Notes under the pieces: model-generated
The model's database searches: none
What the model saw: only the letters and a program-made list of their open reading frames with translations
What the model was told of the DNA's origin: nothing
Assembly (NCBI GenBank): GCA_015179025.1
Contig: WHUX01000160.1
Span: forward strand, 1-64,000
Source: Terfezia claveryi
Taxonomy: Eukaryota > Ascomycota > Pezizomycetes > Pezizales > Pezizaceae
Direction: 5' to 3'
Length of the DNA stretch: 64,000 bases
Shown here: in pieces, positions 1 to 10,690 of the stretch
Position numbering within the stretch: position 1 is the stretch's first letter
How the letters are laid out: the number at the start of each line of letters is the position of its first letter
Position numbers and translations under genes: made by a program

Positions 1-497
1 AGATTCCTGTCCAACTCTCATTATTTTTGTTATTGTTATATGCTTTCGTTCGGTTGTCATTGTCTAGCGTTCTTCATTGTCGTTATCGTCGGAAAGTCTA
101 TTAGGTCACTATGTATATATAGACCCCGGCTCTCGCACTCTTGTTGGATCCCTATCAAATGTCTTGTATACCGAATACAGGACCTTGCTTCCCTCCACGT
201 CGGTGCATCTTCCTTGTGCACCCCCTTGCCTCGCCTTATCTGTGCAGCCCCGCTACCCACCTTGCAAACCTCCTGCCCTTATCTCGCCTTGTCTCCACGC
301 ATCACACGCGGCACCCGCTTCCGCGTGTCTTCTGCCTCTCGTCTTCTGTCTCTCGTCTCCTGCCTCTCGTCTCCTGCCTCTTGCCCCCGTCCCAGCCTTC
401 CCCTATCACACACGTAGCATTCCTACATGTCCGATCTCCTTATCTACTGCCTAGGCATACCCCTTGGTCGCCACGTCCCCCAAGCCTCGTTACACAT
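1..497. other. Unassigned stretch with a C-rich minisatellite
   Basis: No gene is supported here. Open frames exist in several frames at once, which fits a composition effect and not coding. Around 330-395 there is a short tandem of CTCGTCTYCTGYCT-like units of about 14 bp, repeated about five times. Base composition is richer in C and G than the retroelement that follows, and the TAG/TAA-type decay is not obvious. The change at about 497, where recognisable element A sequence starts, is a junction of unknown origin. It could be the inner end of another DNA transposon, because the CTCGTCTCC-like units recall the GTCTCC units of the 15-kb element, but no CTGATG end is visible at the junction. 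Confidence 0.5.
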
Positions 498-1653
498 AGG
501 AGAGATAAATGTAAGGACTTCTAGAAGGTGATCGAAAGAGGAGACATACATTTCCTTAGAGCCTTTCTATTTTTAGGACAAGAAGGAATGGTAGGGACAA
601 TTAGAGTGCCTTATCCAATGGTAGCTAAGGATGGACAGGTAACTGAATGGTAGAAGGAATGAGTGGAGAAAGCGTTAAAGACCAAGGAATCAAAAATCAA
701 TTCGATTAAGTCTATTTCCAGCGCAATAATACTATAAGAACAAAGGCCTAGTGTGAAAACTGTGACTCATGAAGGAGAAGGATATGAATGTGGGAAGATA
801 AATGGGCAGCCAATGATCTATAAGCCAGTCCAAATACAAAGTGAATCTAAGAATATAAAGGAAGGAATTATTCCTAGAGAATCTTGAGAAGAAATGAAAT
901 TCTGGTCACCCAGTAATTTGAAACCACTATTAAATCAAAGGAAGCCATAAGAAAAACAGAAAATGCAGGAGCCTACGATGGAAGATTAGATAATGAAGGA
1001 TATAGAGGAATTGAAGTAGCTTGAACCTAAGAAGAAAAAGATAAAGGAGAAGCCAGAAGTAAAGAACATAGAAGAAATAGAAGAAGTTAAGAATGTTCCT
1101 ATTTGGATGCAGATAAGGGAAAACTTAGACCTCGATAAAATTGCTCATAAGTTAATGAGTGGTAGAGGACTTAATCCAGAAGAGATTTTAGCAACAGTGG
1201 GGCCAAAGTTAGTACAACTGTGTACAGGAATCAGAAGTGTTCTGTGGATTACAGAAATGCAGCGTCATGTAGAGAAAAGGATGCATATAGTAATATTATG
1301 GGTGTACAGGAATGAGTTTGATAAGAGATCTTTATGTAGCGGCATGCCCGGTATATGTTGCAGCTCTAAATAAGAATGCAGAAGATATGTTGGAAATGAT
1401 TTCCTGATGGAGGATCGAGTTGAACTTAGTGAGGGAGGATATTGTTAAGGAATAAAACATACCAATTGATGTTAAAGTGAACTAGTCCATAGGGGGGGCT
1501 ATAGGACATAGTATGTGGGTAGTGGAAGTCTGCTATAAAGTTACAATTACAATAGGAGGGGTGGTAACCAGTGGTCGTTTCTTCATAATGATGAACCTAA
1601 CCCGTGAAATCATACTTGGCAGACCTTGGGTAAGGTCTGTCAAGATAAAGGAA
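498..1653 (+). pseudogene. gag C-terminal region and retropepsin-like protease of A1
   Basis: The reading frame starts part-way through gag. A stretch rich in Lys and Glu (about 1000-1090) is followed by the segment at 1107-1373, open for about 88 codons (key residues DLDKIAHKL, GLNPEEIL). The protease-like part lies at about 1395-1640. In the sister copy A2 it reads D-G-E-S-E-L-N near the active site; in A1 the same place is damaged. Near the end both copies keep I-L-G-R-P, the conserved C-terminal motif of fungal Ty3/gypsy proteases. TAG and TAA codons interrupt the frame. The role would have been capsid formation and polyprotein cleavage; this copy cannot make either product. Confidence 0.65.
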
Positions 1654-1849
1654 TATCAGGAAAAATTATAGTTTGCCTTTAGTGGCACCCAGGGCGCCTG
1701 GCAGCGCCTGGCAGCGCCTGCTGGCACCCAAGGCATCTATAAAACAAGTACTATTTGTTTGCTGGGTGCCTTGGGCGCCAGTGGGCGCCAGCAGGCGCCA
1801 GCAGGCGCCCTGGGTGCCACTAAAGGCAAACAATAATTCCTTCCTGATG
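1654..1849. mobile_element. 196-bp MITE with long inverted repeats and GGCGCC units
   Basis: The insert is absent from the matching place in A2 (near 19605). It starts TATCAGG and ends CCTGATG, followed inwards by an imperfect inverted repeat of about 45 bp sharing GTTTGCCTTTAGTGGCACCC on both sides. Inside each arm are repeated GGCGCC/CAGGCGCC units. The flanking AA at 1652-1653 and 1850-1851 is a 2-bp target duplication; removing the insert and one AA gives exactly the length found in A2. It has no coding capacity. The ends match those of FB1, FB2 and the 15-kb element, so it is probably mobilised by the same transposase. Confidence 0.85.
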
Positions 1850-3960
1850 AAGATAATTGCAATAATGGAAATTGCTATATTATGGTTATGGACATCAATG
1901 GAGACGAGGTTATGTTCTACATGGTACCAGCTAATCATGGGAGGAATAGAGAGGAGGTAAGGTTTATAAGTCTGGAGGGAAACGAAGAAAGTTAATATAT
2001 AACTTGGGAATTATTGACCTTATGATAAGGCCGGGAAAAGAGGAAAAGAAGATGGAATCTGTTCTTAGCGTTATGAAAGATATTGTTAGGAATGTTGTGC
2101 ATGCTTTTGATTACAATACCTCAGGCATTAAGGAGAAGTTTGTTTTGAGTAGGAAAGTAGTATATGAAAGTTATTGGAAAGGATTAGTCCCTGATATTAT
2201 GGGTGAAATAGTTGAAGGAAAAGCAAGAAAGATATCATGGATTCAGACATTATATAAGAAGAAAGCTGATAAGATAAGACCTATGAATAAGCCTTATGAG
2301 AATGGTGCAAAACCTGCTAGAGATGAAAATTGGCGAAAGAAACAAATGAAATAGAAACAATCACTATTTGAGAGTCATGCCAAATCTGTTGAAGCTATTA
2401 AATCAAACATTAATTTATCCTTGTAGGAAAAAGGATGGATTATACCCAAATTCACAAAGATTTTGAAGGGTTCGAGATTGACTTCAGAATTTATCAAGAA
2501 TCTGAAAATCAGAGAAGGCATTACTGTATAGGAAAAGTAAATTTTGTTAGAGGTTTTGTTCAATCAAGAAGCAGTAATAACATTTGACTTTACACAGAAA
2601 GGAGTCTTCCGAGAGGAAGTCGAGCCTCCGTACCAAATTCCAACTATTCTGCATGAACCATAGTAAATACTAAGTTTTCATATACCTAAAGCATTGATTC
2701 CAGAGGTTTTGAATATTTACGAGGACAAAATTCAATACAGAGCACTGGAACATAGTTTTGGGCCTTACAGAAATCCATGGTTTTTCGTAAAGAAGAAAAA
2801 TGGAAAATACTGGCTAATCAATGCAGCAACTTACTTAAATGTGGTAATGCTCAAAGATGCTTCACTTCTACCAGCAGTTGATGAGTTTAGTGAAGAATTT
2901 TCTTGATATCCTCTAGTTTCTTTAATGGATTTGTTTTCTGGATACGATCAATATACTTTAATACTAGAGTCTAGAGATTTAACTGCCTTTGTTACTCCTT
3001 TTGGGTTATTACGCATGACGACCTTACCATAAGGATATACGAATAGAGTCCAAGTTTTTGATCGAGTTATTAGGAAGGCCATTAGGGTGCAAATTGGGAA
3101 GAGACTAGCTGCTCCATTTATAGATGATATTGTATCTAAAGCTAGTTTGAGAAGCTAGTATAAGTTGGAGGATGGGACTTTTACAGAGTTTTTCCCTGGC
3201 ATTAGGCGATTTGTTTTAGAGGCTATTTATTCTATTGACCAGACTTTAGCGGATCTTGAAAGAGCAAAGGCAACCATTACTGGAGAGAAAAGTGAATTTT
3301 TGAAGGATGGAATAAAAATTGTCTCCTTTATGTGTAAATCAGAAGGAAGGACTCTAGTAGAAGAGAAGATCAAAAAGATAGTAGATTTGCCCCTGTATTG
3401 GAATATAACAGAGATCAAGGCTTTTCTAGCAACTTGCATTTATTACCGGATTTGGATAGAAAAATTCACATGGATAGCAGAAACTTTATATAAGCTCACA
3501 AGAAGTAAGGAAGTGTTTAGCTAGGGGTAAGAGCAAGAAGAAGCAATAGCAGAACTCAAATTAATATTGACTAGTCTATCCGCATTATGACCAATAGATT
3601 ATAAGCCTAATCGGGGTATAATTATCCTATCAGTTGATTTGTCATTACTAGGATGGGGAGCGATACTGCAATAGGCCGAGCCGAACAATGAAAAAAGAAG
3701 ATATCCAGCCAGATATAAGAACAGGGTCTGAAAAGGTATAGAAAAAGGCTATAATTCAGGGAAACTGGAGTACCGAGATCTGCTAAAGGCATGGAAAAAG
3801 ACACAAAATTACCTATATAAAGTACGATTTTTAGTTGAGATTGATGCAAATACACTAGTACATCAATTAAATCAACTGGCATCTGACTTACATGGATCAA
3901 TAGTCAATAGATGGCTTGCGTGATATGATTATTTAATTTTAAAGTAAAGTATATGTCTGG
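1850..3960 (+). pseudogene. pol of A1: linker, reverse transcriptase and RNase H
   Basis: Reverse transcriptase spans about 2690-3530. Visible blocks are a K-K-N-G-K-Y/R-x-L-I-N motif near 2790, F-S-G-Y-D near 2938, V-T-P-F-G near 2992 and the catalytic F-I-D-D at 3117-3128 in place of Y-x-D-D. The thumb and connection region at 3165-3524 is open for 119 codons. RNase H at about 3590-3960 shows the tail form seen in this gypsy group (Y-N-S-G-K-L-E-Y-R then E-I-D-A-N-T-L-V). TAG stops lie at 2904, near 3030 and at 3522, each where A2 or the family has Gln, Trp or Ser. The product would copy element RNA into DNA and remove the RNA strand. It is inactive here. Confidence 0.8.
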
Positions 3961-4139
3961 AAAAAGGTATGGAGGACTAGATAGATTGTCTAGGAGAAAA
4001 AGAGAAAAGGATTCACCTGAGAAAATAGCTCCTGACGAATTTAACTGTACTCTTAATGCCGACTTGGATACTATTAATGGAATACCTATGAGATGTAGGA
4101 AACTGGCATAAGCAATATTTGTGGTAGCAGAGTAGTATG

Positions 4140-4779
4140 AAGAGATCGTATGATTCCTTACCACTATACGAAGACTACAAGGAATATTTAATAAGGAGTA
4201 TTGGAAATTAAGACAAAGAGCAATGAAGTTCCTGATAAGGGATAACTATCTTTATCGTTACATGAAGTGGAATCTTCTGCTAGCAAACGTCATCTGGGAA
4301 GCAGAGGAATGATAGCGCATCCTACGAGAATTGCATGATGAAAGTGGACATTGTGGGCAGAATAAAATGTACCAGAAAGTGAAGGTTAGATATTGGTGGA
4401 GGAGCCTCTATACTGACATAAAAGACTATGTTCGGATATGTGATCAGTATCAATAAAGGAAACCTAACCAATATAATAAAGAACTTTACCTGACAATATA
4501 TAGTGCAATATAGAGAAAAATTGAACTCAACATAATCTACATACCAAGAGATGTAGGGTGTTGGTATATTATTACAATGCAGAATGACCTTACCAGATGG
4601 ATCAAAGTGAAAGGAATCAGAAATGCAAACATAAAGACAGTAGCAGCCTTTGTTTTGTAGTGGATAACTAGATTTGGAGTACTGGTATAGATAGTATGTA
4701 TAACAGCTCAGAAAACAAAGGTGAAGTGCAGGAGCTTTTGCAACAGTACAATATCATAAATATAGCAATTGCTGCATTT
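4140..4779 (+). pseudogene. Integrase N-terminal half of A1 (truncated)
   Basis: The zinc-binding region near 4326-4450 shows H-D-E-S-G-H followed by C-D-Q-Y, so the second Cys of the HHCC finger has become Tyr, a single G-to-A change. Catalytic-core sequence follows, with a block matching A2 (I-P-R-D-V-G-C, then D-L-T-R-W-I-K-V-K-G-I). The second catalytic Asp, kept as V-C-D-N in A2, is lost (V-C-I-T). The match to A2 stops at about 4779, before the catalytic Glu, where the sequence switches to region X. The function would have been joining element DNA to the chromosome. This copy is damaged and truncated. Confidence 0.7.
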
Positions 4780-5454
4780 CTTGAGGATATTAATAGTGCT
4801 TTTATTTCATTTGGATGTATTTTTTTTAGGGATTATATGGGTTTTTTATGAGTCATGGTATGTTCGGTTAAATTGTTTTCTTTTATGTTTATTTATTTTT
4901 TGGGTTAGATTTTGTTGGGTTGACGAGGACATCAACTCTTGTTAGGGACGTCCGATATGGTAGAGAATAAGGAAGAGTAGGAAAAAGTTTCATTTTTTGG
5001 GTTTTTTTAGTTTTTTTTTATTATTTTATTTTTATTATTTATTTTATTAGTTTTCATTTATCAAGTGACTTAGTTATTTAAATGAATCACATTGTTTTTA
5101 GTGATTTACTTGTTAATGTTGACACTCTAATAGACTTGTTCGAGTGTCAAATTAAAGAGGCTAATAAGCTAGATAAGCAAGAGATTTGACAGTTGAACAG
5201 GCGTGTTAGGGTGTCAAATAAGCAAGAGATTTGACAGTCGAACAGAGTTGTTTGGGTGCCAAATAAGGTGAAGATTTGGTAGTCAAACAGAGTTGTTCGG
5301 GTATCAAATAAGGTGAAGATTTGACAGTCGAATAGGCTTGTTCAGATATCAAATAAGCAAGAGAATTGATAGTCGAACAGGCTTGTTCGGGTGTCAAAAT
5401 AAGGGAAAGGTGAAGAAATAATAGTTGAACAAGCTTGTTCGGGTGTCTAATAAG
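4780..5454. repeat. Region X, copy 1: AT-rich DNA with 45-bp tandem repeats
   Basis: From about 4786 the sequence is homologous to 42867-43500 (both begin TTGAGGATATTAATAGTGC). It holds T-rich stretches and then, at about 5110-5430, a tandem array of about six units of 45 bp with the core AGTCGAACAG then TTGTTCGGGTGTCAAATAAG. No long conserved reading frame is seen. In both places region X lies just left of a 5'-truncated family B copy. It may be the 3' non-coding part of the unrecognised element whose frame starts at 26182, because the second copy follows that frame. Confidence 0.6.
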
Positions 5455-7333
5455 GGTAGAGTCATACAACAAGGAGATAGTAACACACTAGCTACCATAG
5501 TTCGCATTATTCATGAAATTTTTCTAGATATAGTTTATAAAGATTTAATCATCTATATTGATAATATTATTATTTTTTCCAAAACATATGAGGAACATGT
5601 AAAATTATGGAAGAAAGTACTTCTACATTTACAAGATGAGAAATTCTATCTCAAAGAAAGTAAATGCTAGTTCTTTACTCCAAGATTGGAAATCTTAGGA
5701 CACGTTTTGACATCAGTCGGACTACATGTAGATCCAAAGAAGAGAACTACTATATTAACATTTCTAACTCCTACTCGGAAAAAAGACCTTAGAGGATTCC
5801 TTGGAATTGTTAATTATCTCAGTAAATTTATCTCCAACTTAGGGTCGTATGCAAGTACTCTGTCGGAACTGCAAGGAGAAACAAAGAAATGGGAATGGAC
5901 AGACACACATAATGTAGTATTTAAAAAACTGAAGGAACTCATGAATTCCCCACATATTTTAAAACCTTGGAATAAAGAGTCTACTGAACCTAAATATTTA
6001 GTTTGTGATGCTAGTGATATAGGATTTGGATCGTAGATAGGTCAAGAACTACTCATGCATATAGACTATTATGCTTCTACTCAAGAAAATTAAATCTAGC
6101 ATAACTCAATTATCTCACCTTCCAAAAGGAATTATTGGCAATTATTGACTCATTGAAATTTTTTGAAGCATAATTAAGAGGTTACAAGTTCACTATCCTT
6201 ACTGACTATAAACCACTAGTAAATTTCCATACTCAGACGCCAACAAGTCAGAAATTGAAGCGATGGTAAGATTATCTAATAGAATTTAATACAGATATAT
6301 AGTATACTACAGAAAAGGAAAATTTGATAGTAGATACTCTATTAAGAAAACATAAATACCCCAATATTCCTACTACCAAGAAAATTATATTTCCAACAGC
6401 ATTGATCCTCCTAACCACACCTACAACTGCAATATCTCTACTAATGCTTTAAGAACTTTCTACTTACCAGAAACCTCTACTCAGAATGAAATAGTTTCTC
6501 GTAGAGCTATCAACTTCAAGCATGTCGACTGTGACTTCAATAAATGTCATAAAAGAGCCGAAGAACTTAGATACCATTTCTTCTATCTATACTTTAAAAG
6601 TATTCAGGATGAAGATAGTGAATATGATATGATCAAAGAAGAAGAGTCCTCAGACCATAAGACTGTATTTACTATACTAGAAGAGGTTTTTACTAGATAT
6701 GACTGAGTACCCAATATAAATAACAACAAACCTCTAACAGTTGTTAGACTAAGATATAGGCCTCCCTCTTCTGAAAGCACTCAACAAAACACTTTACTCC
6801 TGAAGAAGTGAAAGAAATTGCAATCGACCTAGCTCTTAGCAATTAGCAACAACACAAGAGGATGCACTACTCCTTTTGTCGAGATTTTTACTGTCCTACT
6901 CATAGCAGCTCCTACGCTATGAACAACCACATGTTCACTATTGAAACATATACAATCTGCAATTACTATGGACATGGTAGTATGAACTGTAACCTATCAG
7001 CCTTAGTTCTTAAGAAGGAGTAAGAATTCTATAAGAGTTATATTGAGCACCTCTCAGCTGCAAATGACTTTGATAAGGAACTAGCACCAGTATAACAAAC
7101 ACCAGCATATCTAATTCTATAACCTCTCAGTTGCAATGAAGCTATCCATAAAATTAGAGAATGGACAAAAAGATGGAACACCAATAAGCCAGTACACTTA
7201 ACTCTCCAACATGACTTTCAGTTCAGTAACCCTATCGAATAGATGTGTACCCGACAAATAGAATAGAAGATCAAGGATACTTCCATTGCCTCTCAACAAT
7301 TATGGAATGCACCTCAACAACTAGTTGCAACTG
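5455..7333 (+). pseudogene. B1 pol, left part: RT, RNase H and start of the inserted domain
   Basis: The RT palm reads Y-I-D-N at the catalytic site (second Asp lost by GAT to AAT). The RT thumb is open at 5686-6036, followed by RNase H with V-C-D-A-S and then a stop. Further blocks match B2 and B4 through the region between RNase H and integrase, to 7333, where B2 has inserted. Many stops are TAG or TAA at Gln and Trp sites. In the full element this polyprotein gives the reverse transcriptase and an extra domain of unknown function. No working product is possible. Confidence 0.8.
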
Positions 7334-8008
7334 TGTAAAGGAGCACATTTTATTGTTTATACAATTGCTTATATACTTTTTGTATTTCCTATATTACTAC
7401 TATGTTATATAACTAAGCCTCTCGGTTGAAGGACTAGCCTTCTACCATTTCCTATTACTTCATAAGCGTCCATAGCATGCGGAATTTGCTATAGGAATTT
7501 CCATGGAACTTGCTATATGAGGACACCCTTAGTATGACCACATGACCTTTGTTTTGAACGTGTGAGTCACTACTATGGCCACATGACCCTGTTTCGGCCA
7601 TGTGACTCATTACTATGGCCACATGACCTCTTTTGTACAGCGCACCATCTTCTGGTGTGCTACTCTTTATTATATTTATTTCCTTAGTGATCAGATCTCA
7701 GAGGAGTATAAATAGGCGCTAGATTCCCTCTAGAATCCAACAGAGAACAAGCAAGCAGCAACGAGTACACAGCAGCAAGTAAGCCTATATACCGATAAGA
7801 TCAAGATCATATAGCTTAGATAGTATAAATCATATGAGATAGATTACACGAGTTAATTACTGTTCCCTTTGGGAACGTCCCACATAGTAATCTCCTTACC
7901 CTTCTGAGGTCCTACCTCAGTAGAACTGAAATACACAAACATCCATGCTCATGCATATAGCTTGTATGAATAGTACCGAATGAATACTACCTAGTAGTAT
8001 TTATTACA
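7334..8008 (+). repeat. 5' LTR of B2
   Basis: 675 bp, starting TGTAAAGG (usually TGTAATGG) and ending TTTATTACA. It contains a TATA box (TATAAATA, 7707-7714) within GAGGAGTATAAATAGG. Upstream is a threefold imperfect repeat of about 45 bp built on CTATGGCCACATGACC and GTGTGACTCA (about 7530-7630). Just after the TATA box a short inverted repeat is partly eroded in this copy (AGATTCC and GAATCC). It should provide the promoter for element transcription. Confidence 0.92.
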
Positions 8009-8310
8009 TTTTTTTTAACATACTTACCTAATCTTTAATCTCAAATCCAAGGCCTGATCAACCTTTGGATACTTTATTACACTCAAGCAAGTGTATACAA
8101 TTCAACACACATACCTATAAACACGAACATGCATATATAAAACAATATCAATATTCAACTAGCTAGCAAATCATCCAACAACAAGATATCAGACTCTCAA
8201 CTACAGTACATCAACAAAAGACTTAGAAGCAAGCTAAGTATAGCTCTAATGGGCAGGGTATCCCACATTAAACAATCCCACCCTCATTTACAACACTTTT
8301 CCCAATAAGA
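8009..8310 (+). other. Leader of B2 between LTR and antisense ORF
   Basis: The bases directly after the LTR are T-rich (TTTTTTTTAACATACTTACC) and are similar in B3 and B4. No TGG-started tRNA primer-binding site is present in the first 20 bases. The rest of the interval is non-coding in the sense direction. It holds the 3' side of the antisense ORF that ends at 8311. Confidence 0.6.
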
Positions 8311-8856
8311 TTAACAACTCATCTTGCACTTCTGGCAACTGCCATTACATCTATACCTGTAAATCCAGTACACTATTGGAAAACTGGCACCCCAGGTCCC
8401 AGGAATAATTGGTCTAAACAACCAATCATTACAAACCCAAGGCTCAAATCTCGCTGCCTCTACTGCAGCCAATTCCTAAAGAAAAGAATTACCTCTATCA
8501 GAACCTTGCTTAGGCCCAGATATTTCTACCAAGACCTCTGCACCCTCAATGTCTACCTCAACACAGCAATCAGAAAAAGTAACACTATTGCCGGAAGAAC
8601 TAGAACTAGATTCTAGACCAGTAGATGAAGAAAAACCAAGACTATGAGAAATATCAAGATCCTGACATCTAGCCTCACCAATCAAGTGAGCCACCGAGCC
8701 AACCAAACTATCAGTCAAATGGAGATCAGAATAATTATTAGCCACCCTACCATCAGCACAGTAAGGTACTAAAGAGGAAAAGTAACTTGATGATCGTATC
8801 GCATAACTAGCTGCATTTGGTTGCAGACAGATAACGAAATTAGATATCAATGGCAT
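8311..8856 (-). pseudogene. Antisense accessory ORF (ORFx) of B2
   Basis: Read on the minus strand from ATG at 8856 to TAA at 8311-8313, the frame has 182 codons and one internal TAG (8476-8478). The product is not recognised. It has an N-terminal part with V/I-I-C-L-Q, a Ser- and Asp-rich middle (S-S-S-S-S-G-N-S-V-T-F-S-D), a conserved W-L-F-R-P-I-I-P-G-T-W block, and ends W-I-Y-R-Y-R-C-N-G-S-C with three further Cys-spaced residues (C-x3-C-x2-C-x3-C), possibly zinc-binding. The same frame, with no length change from the second conserved block on, is found in B4 and B3. The start codon overlaps gag's by 7 bp, head-to-head (ATGGCAT). Its sense sequence is the element leader, so the two readings do not share coding DNA. 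Function unknown. Confidence 0.6.
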
Positions 8857-10690
8857 CTGCACTTAGTAAGAAGACTAAGAGGTCGAGGCAGTTAACTATG
8901 TTACATAAAGAAATTAAGAAATTAGTAGATTAAACTCCCAGAAAAGCTAGATTTATAGTTTCTAGTATAGAAGGGGAAGTAAATCTGCCAATGGATATAG
9001 AAATAGGAGAACTAGGTAGAGAAGGAAGCAAACTATTTTTAGTATGGAATTGCCTCTCACACCAAAGAATGTTGGGATAGATATCTCCAAACTGTTGAAG
9101 AAATTTTAAAATATGCTCGCTCAATAGCACATGCACAAGGGTATCATGCTGAAGATACTCGACTCCTACTAGAAGCCATAGTAAAATATTATCTATAGAT
9201 AACACCATACCTGTTCAAAGAAAAAGACTTAGAAATGAATGCCTTTTTAAGTAAAGAACTAAAGAAACCTGTTGTTCCTCTATTAAGGAAACCGAATTGG
9301 ATATTGAATAACTGGGAAGAAATTATGGCATTTATAATAAGTGGTACTCATCCAGAAGAAACTGCACATACTGCGGAGGATTTTTTCAATCCTAGCAATA
9401 AGCTTTCAGGAGCATTCCTAAGAACACTAAAAGATTAATCAAAAGGCAAAGGTCGAGCACCTGAGCACCAGATTGGAGGACTGGGTCAGCCAAAAAACCA
9501 AGTGATAAAAACCAACTACCAGAAGATATACAACTACTATAAGACAATAACGATCTGAATATAGGACCAGATCCACAAAAACAGAAATCTTAAGGAGGAG
9601 GACAAGATCCTGATAATAGCGGAGATGATAGCTCGGACTCTGATGATGCATCGTCAGTTGCAAGTCAACCTTTAGTCAGAAAGCCCCAATGAGGAAAATC
9701 AGTTGAACAACAACAATGGAATCGACTACAGGAATGGTTATAATGGGTAACTATAAAGCAACAAATACTTTAAGAGGAATAAAGATTATCTACCAGAAAA
9801 AATAAGAGCAGAAGACAAAAAGTGGCAAGACTCACAATACTTTGACTCTTAGGCCATAGCAATGCAACTTGGTTAGTTCTCAAAGAATAGATTTAGAAGG
9901 CGCTTTAGCTTTAGAAATTGTTGGATTCAGAATGGAAGGGAGCGTACTTACTACTTATAATCAATTCCTAAAAAAAAGGAAAGAATGTGACATTTTTTAG
10001 ATTCATACTAGCACTAAGGGATTTTCTGATACCCTTGACTAGTAAGGATATTTTGTGGAAATGATGGGAGACAGCTACACCATACAAGGACGGACGTCAC
10101 ATGGGAATTAAACAGTTTGCCAATTGACTTACTAAAATGCAAATCAAATTAATCGACAAGAATGGTAAACAATCAATATCACAGGAAGTAAAATGAAGAA
10201 AGTTTCTTAATCACCTGCCACTATATATGTTGGCCACATTGATTCCTTTAATTAAAGAAGAGTGGTCATATGATCAACTCGTGCATCAAGCAGAGTCATA
10301 TGAAGCTTTAAAAAGGATATTGCCCTACCACCTACACCAAATATATCCTGAAGACAACATTCTCGGAATGAAAATCGAAGTCATAGTGCATGCACGGACC
10401 AGAATCAATGACAAAAAACAGGATTTAATCCTAGCAGCAATCCCAGCACCAAACCCAATACAGAAAAATGGAAGGACTCAGATTGAGATACTATCACAAA
10501 AAAATTGGATTAGAAGACGAAGATGCAATTAATTAGAGACAGGAAATGTCTATAGTGTTGGAATCCTAGACACTCCTACAAGGACTATCAGAAACGACAA
10601 AATAAGGTACCTATGCGTACAGCCACACAGGATTTAGCTATACTGATAGCTACTAAGAATCAAACCAATAAGGATAAAATCAAGGAATGA
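8850..10690 (+). pseudogene. gag of B2 with CCHC zinc knuckle
   Basis: The start ATG at 8850 is followed by a basic N-terminus (K-K-T-K-R-S-R), helical capsid-like sequence, an acidic Ser/Asp-rich stretch near 9600-9650 and, near 10225, the S/L-A-T-L-I-P-L-I-K-E-E-W block typical of gypsy capsids. The nucleocapsid zinc knuckle is at 10547-10588 (C-x2-C-x4-H-x4-C in the family); here the last Cys is Tyr and one internal codon is TAG. The product would pack element RNA into particles in the cytoplasm. Several 1-base indels split the frame. In B4 gag and pol share one frame, so the family encodes a single Gag-Pol polyprotein. Confidence 0.75.

Larger units (their letters stand above)
498..4779 (+). 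mobile_element. Ty3/gypsy-type retroelement, family A, copy A1 (truncated both ends)
   Basis: Order along the plus strand is gag C-terminal part, protease, reverse transcriptase, RNase H, integrase N-terminal half, which is the Ty3/gypsy order. The copy matches A2 (18964-25860) along its length. No LTR is seen at either end: the left end joins unassigned sequence at about 497, and the right end stops inside integrase at about 4779, where region X begins. A 196-bp MITE sits at 1654-1849. Stop codons are mostly TAG/TAA at expected Gln or Trp positions, with few length changes, as after RIP-like mutation. Confidence 0.85.

Noticed and set aside
40..524. Three overlapping 125-127-codon frames near the left edge
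   Set aside because: All three plus-strand frames are open at once over a C-rich tandem; no frame is preferred and no domain is visible.
1666..1960. Frames of 90-95 codons over the MITE on both strands
   Set aside because: They arise from the inverted GGCGCC arms and read into the flanking element in the wrong frame.
8850..8856. gag and the antisense ORF as one bidirectional host promoter
   Set aside because: Both frames belong to the retroelement and occur at the same place in its other copies, so no host promoter is implied.
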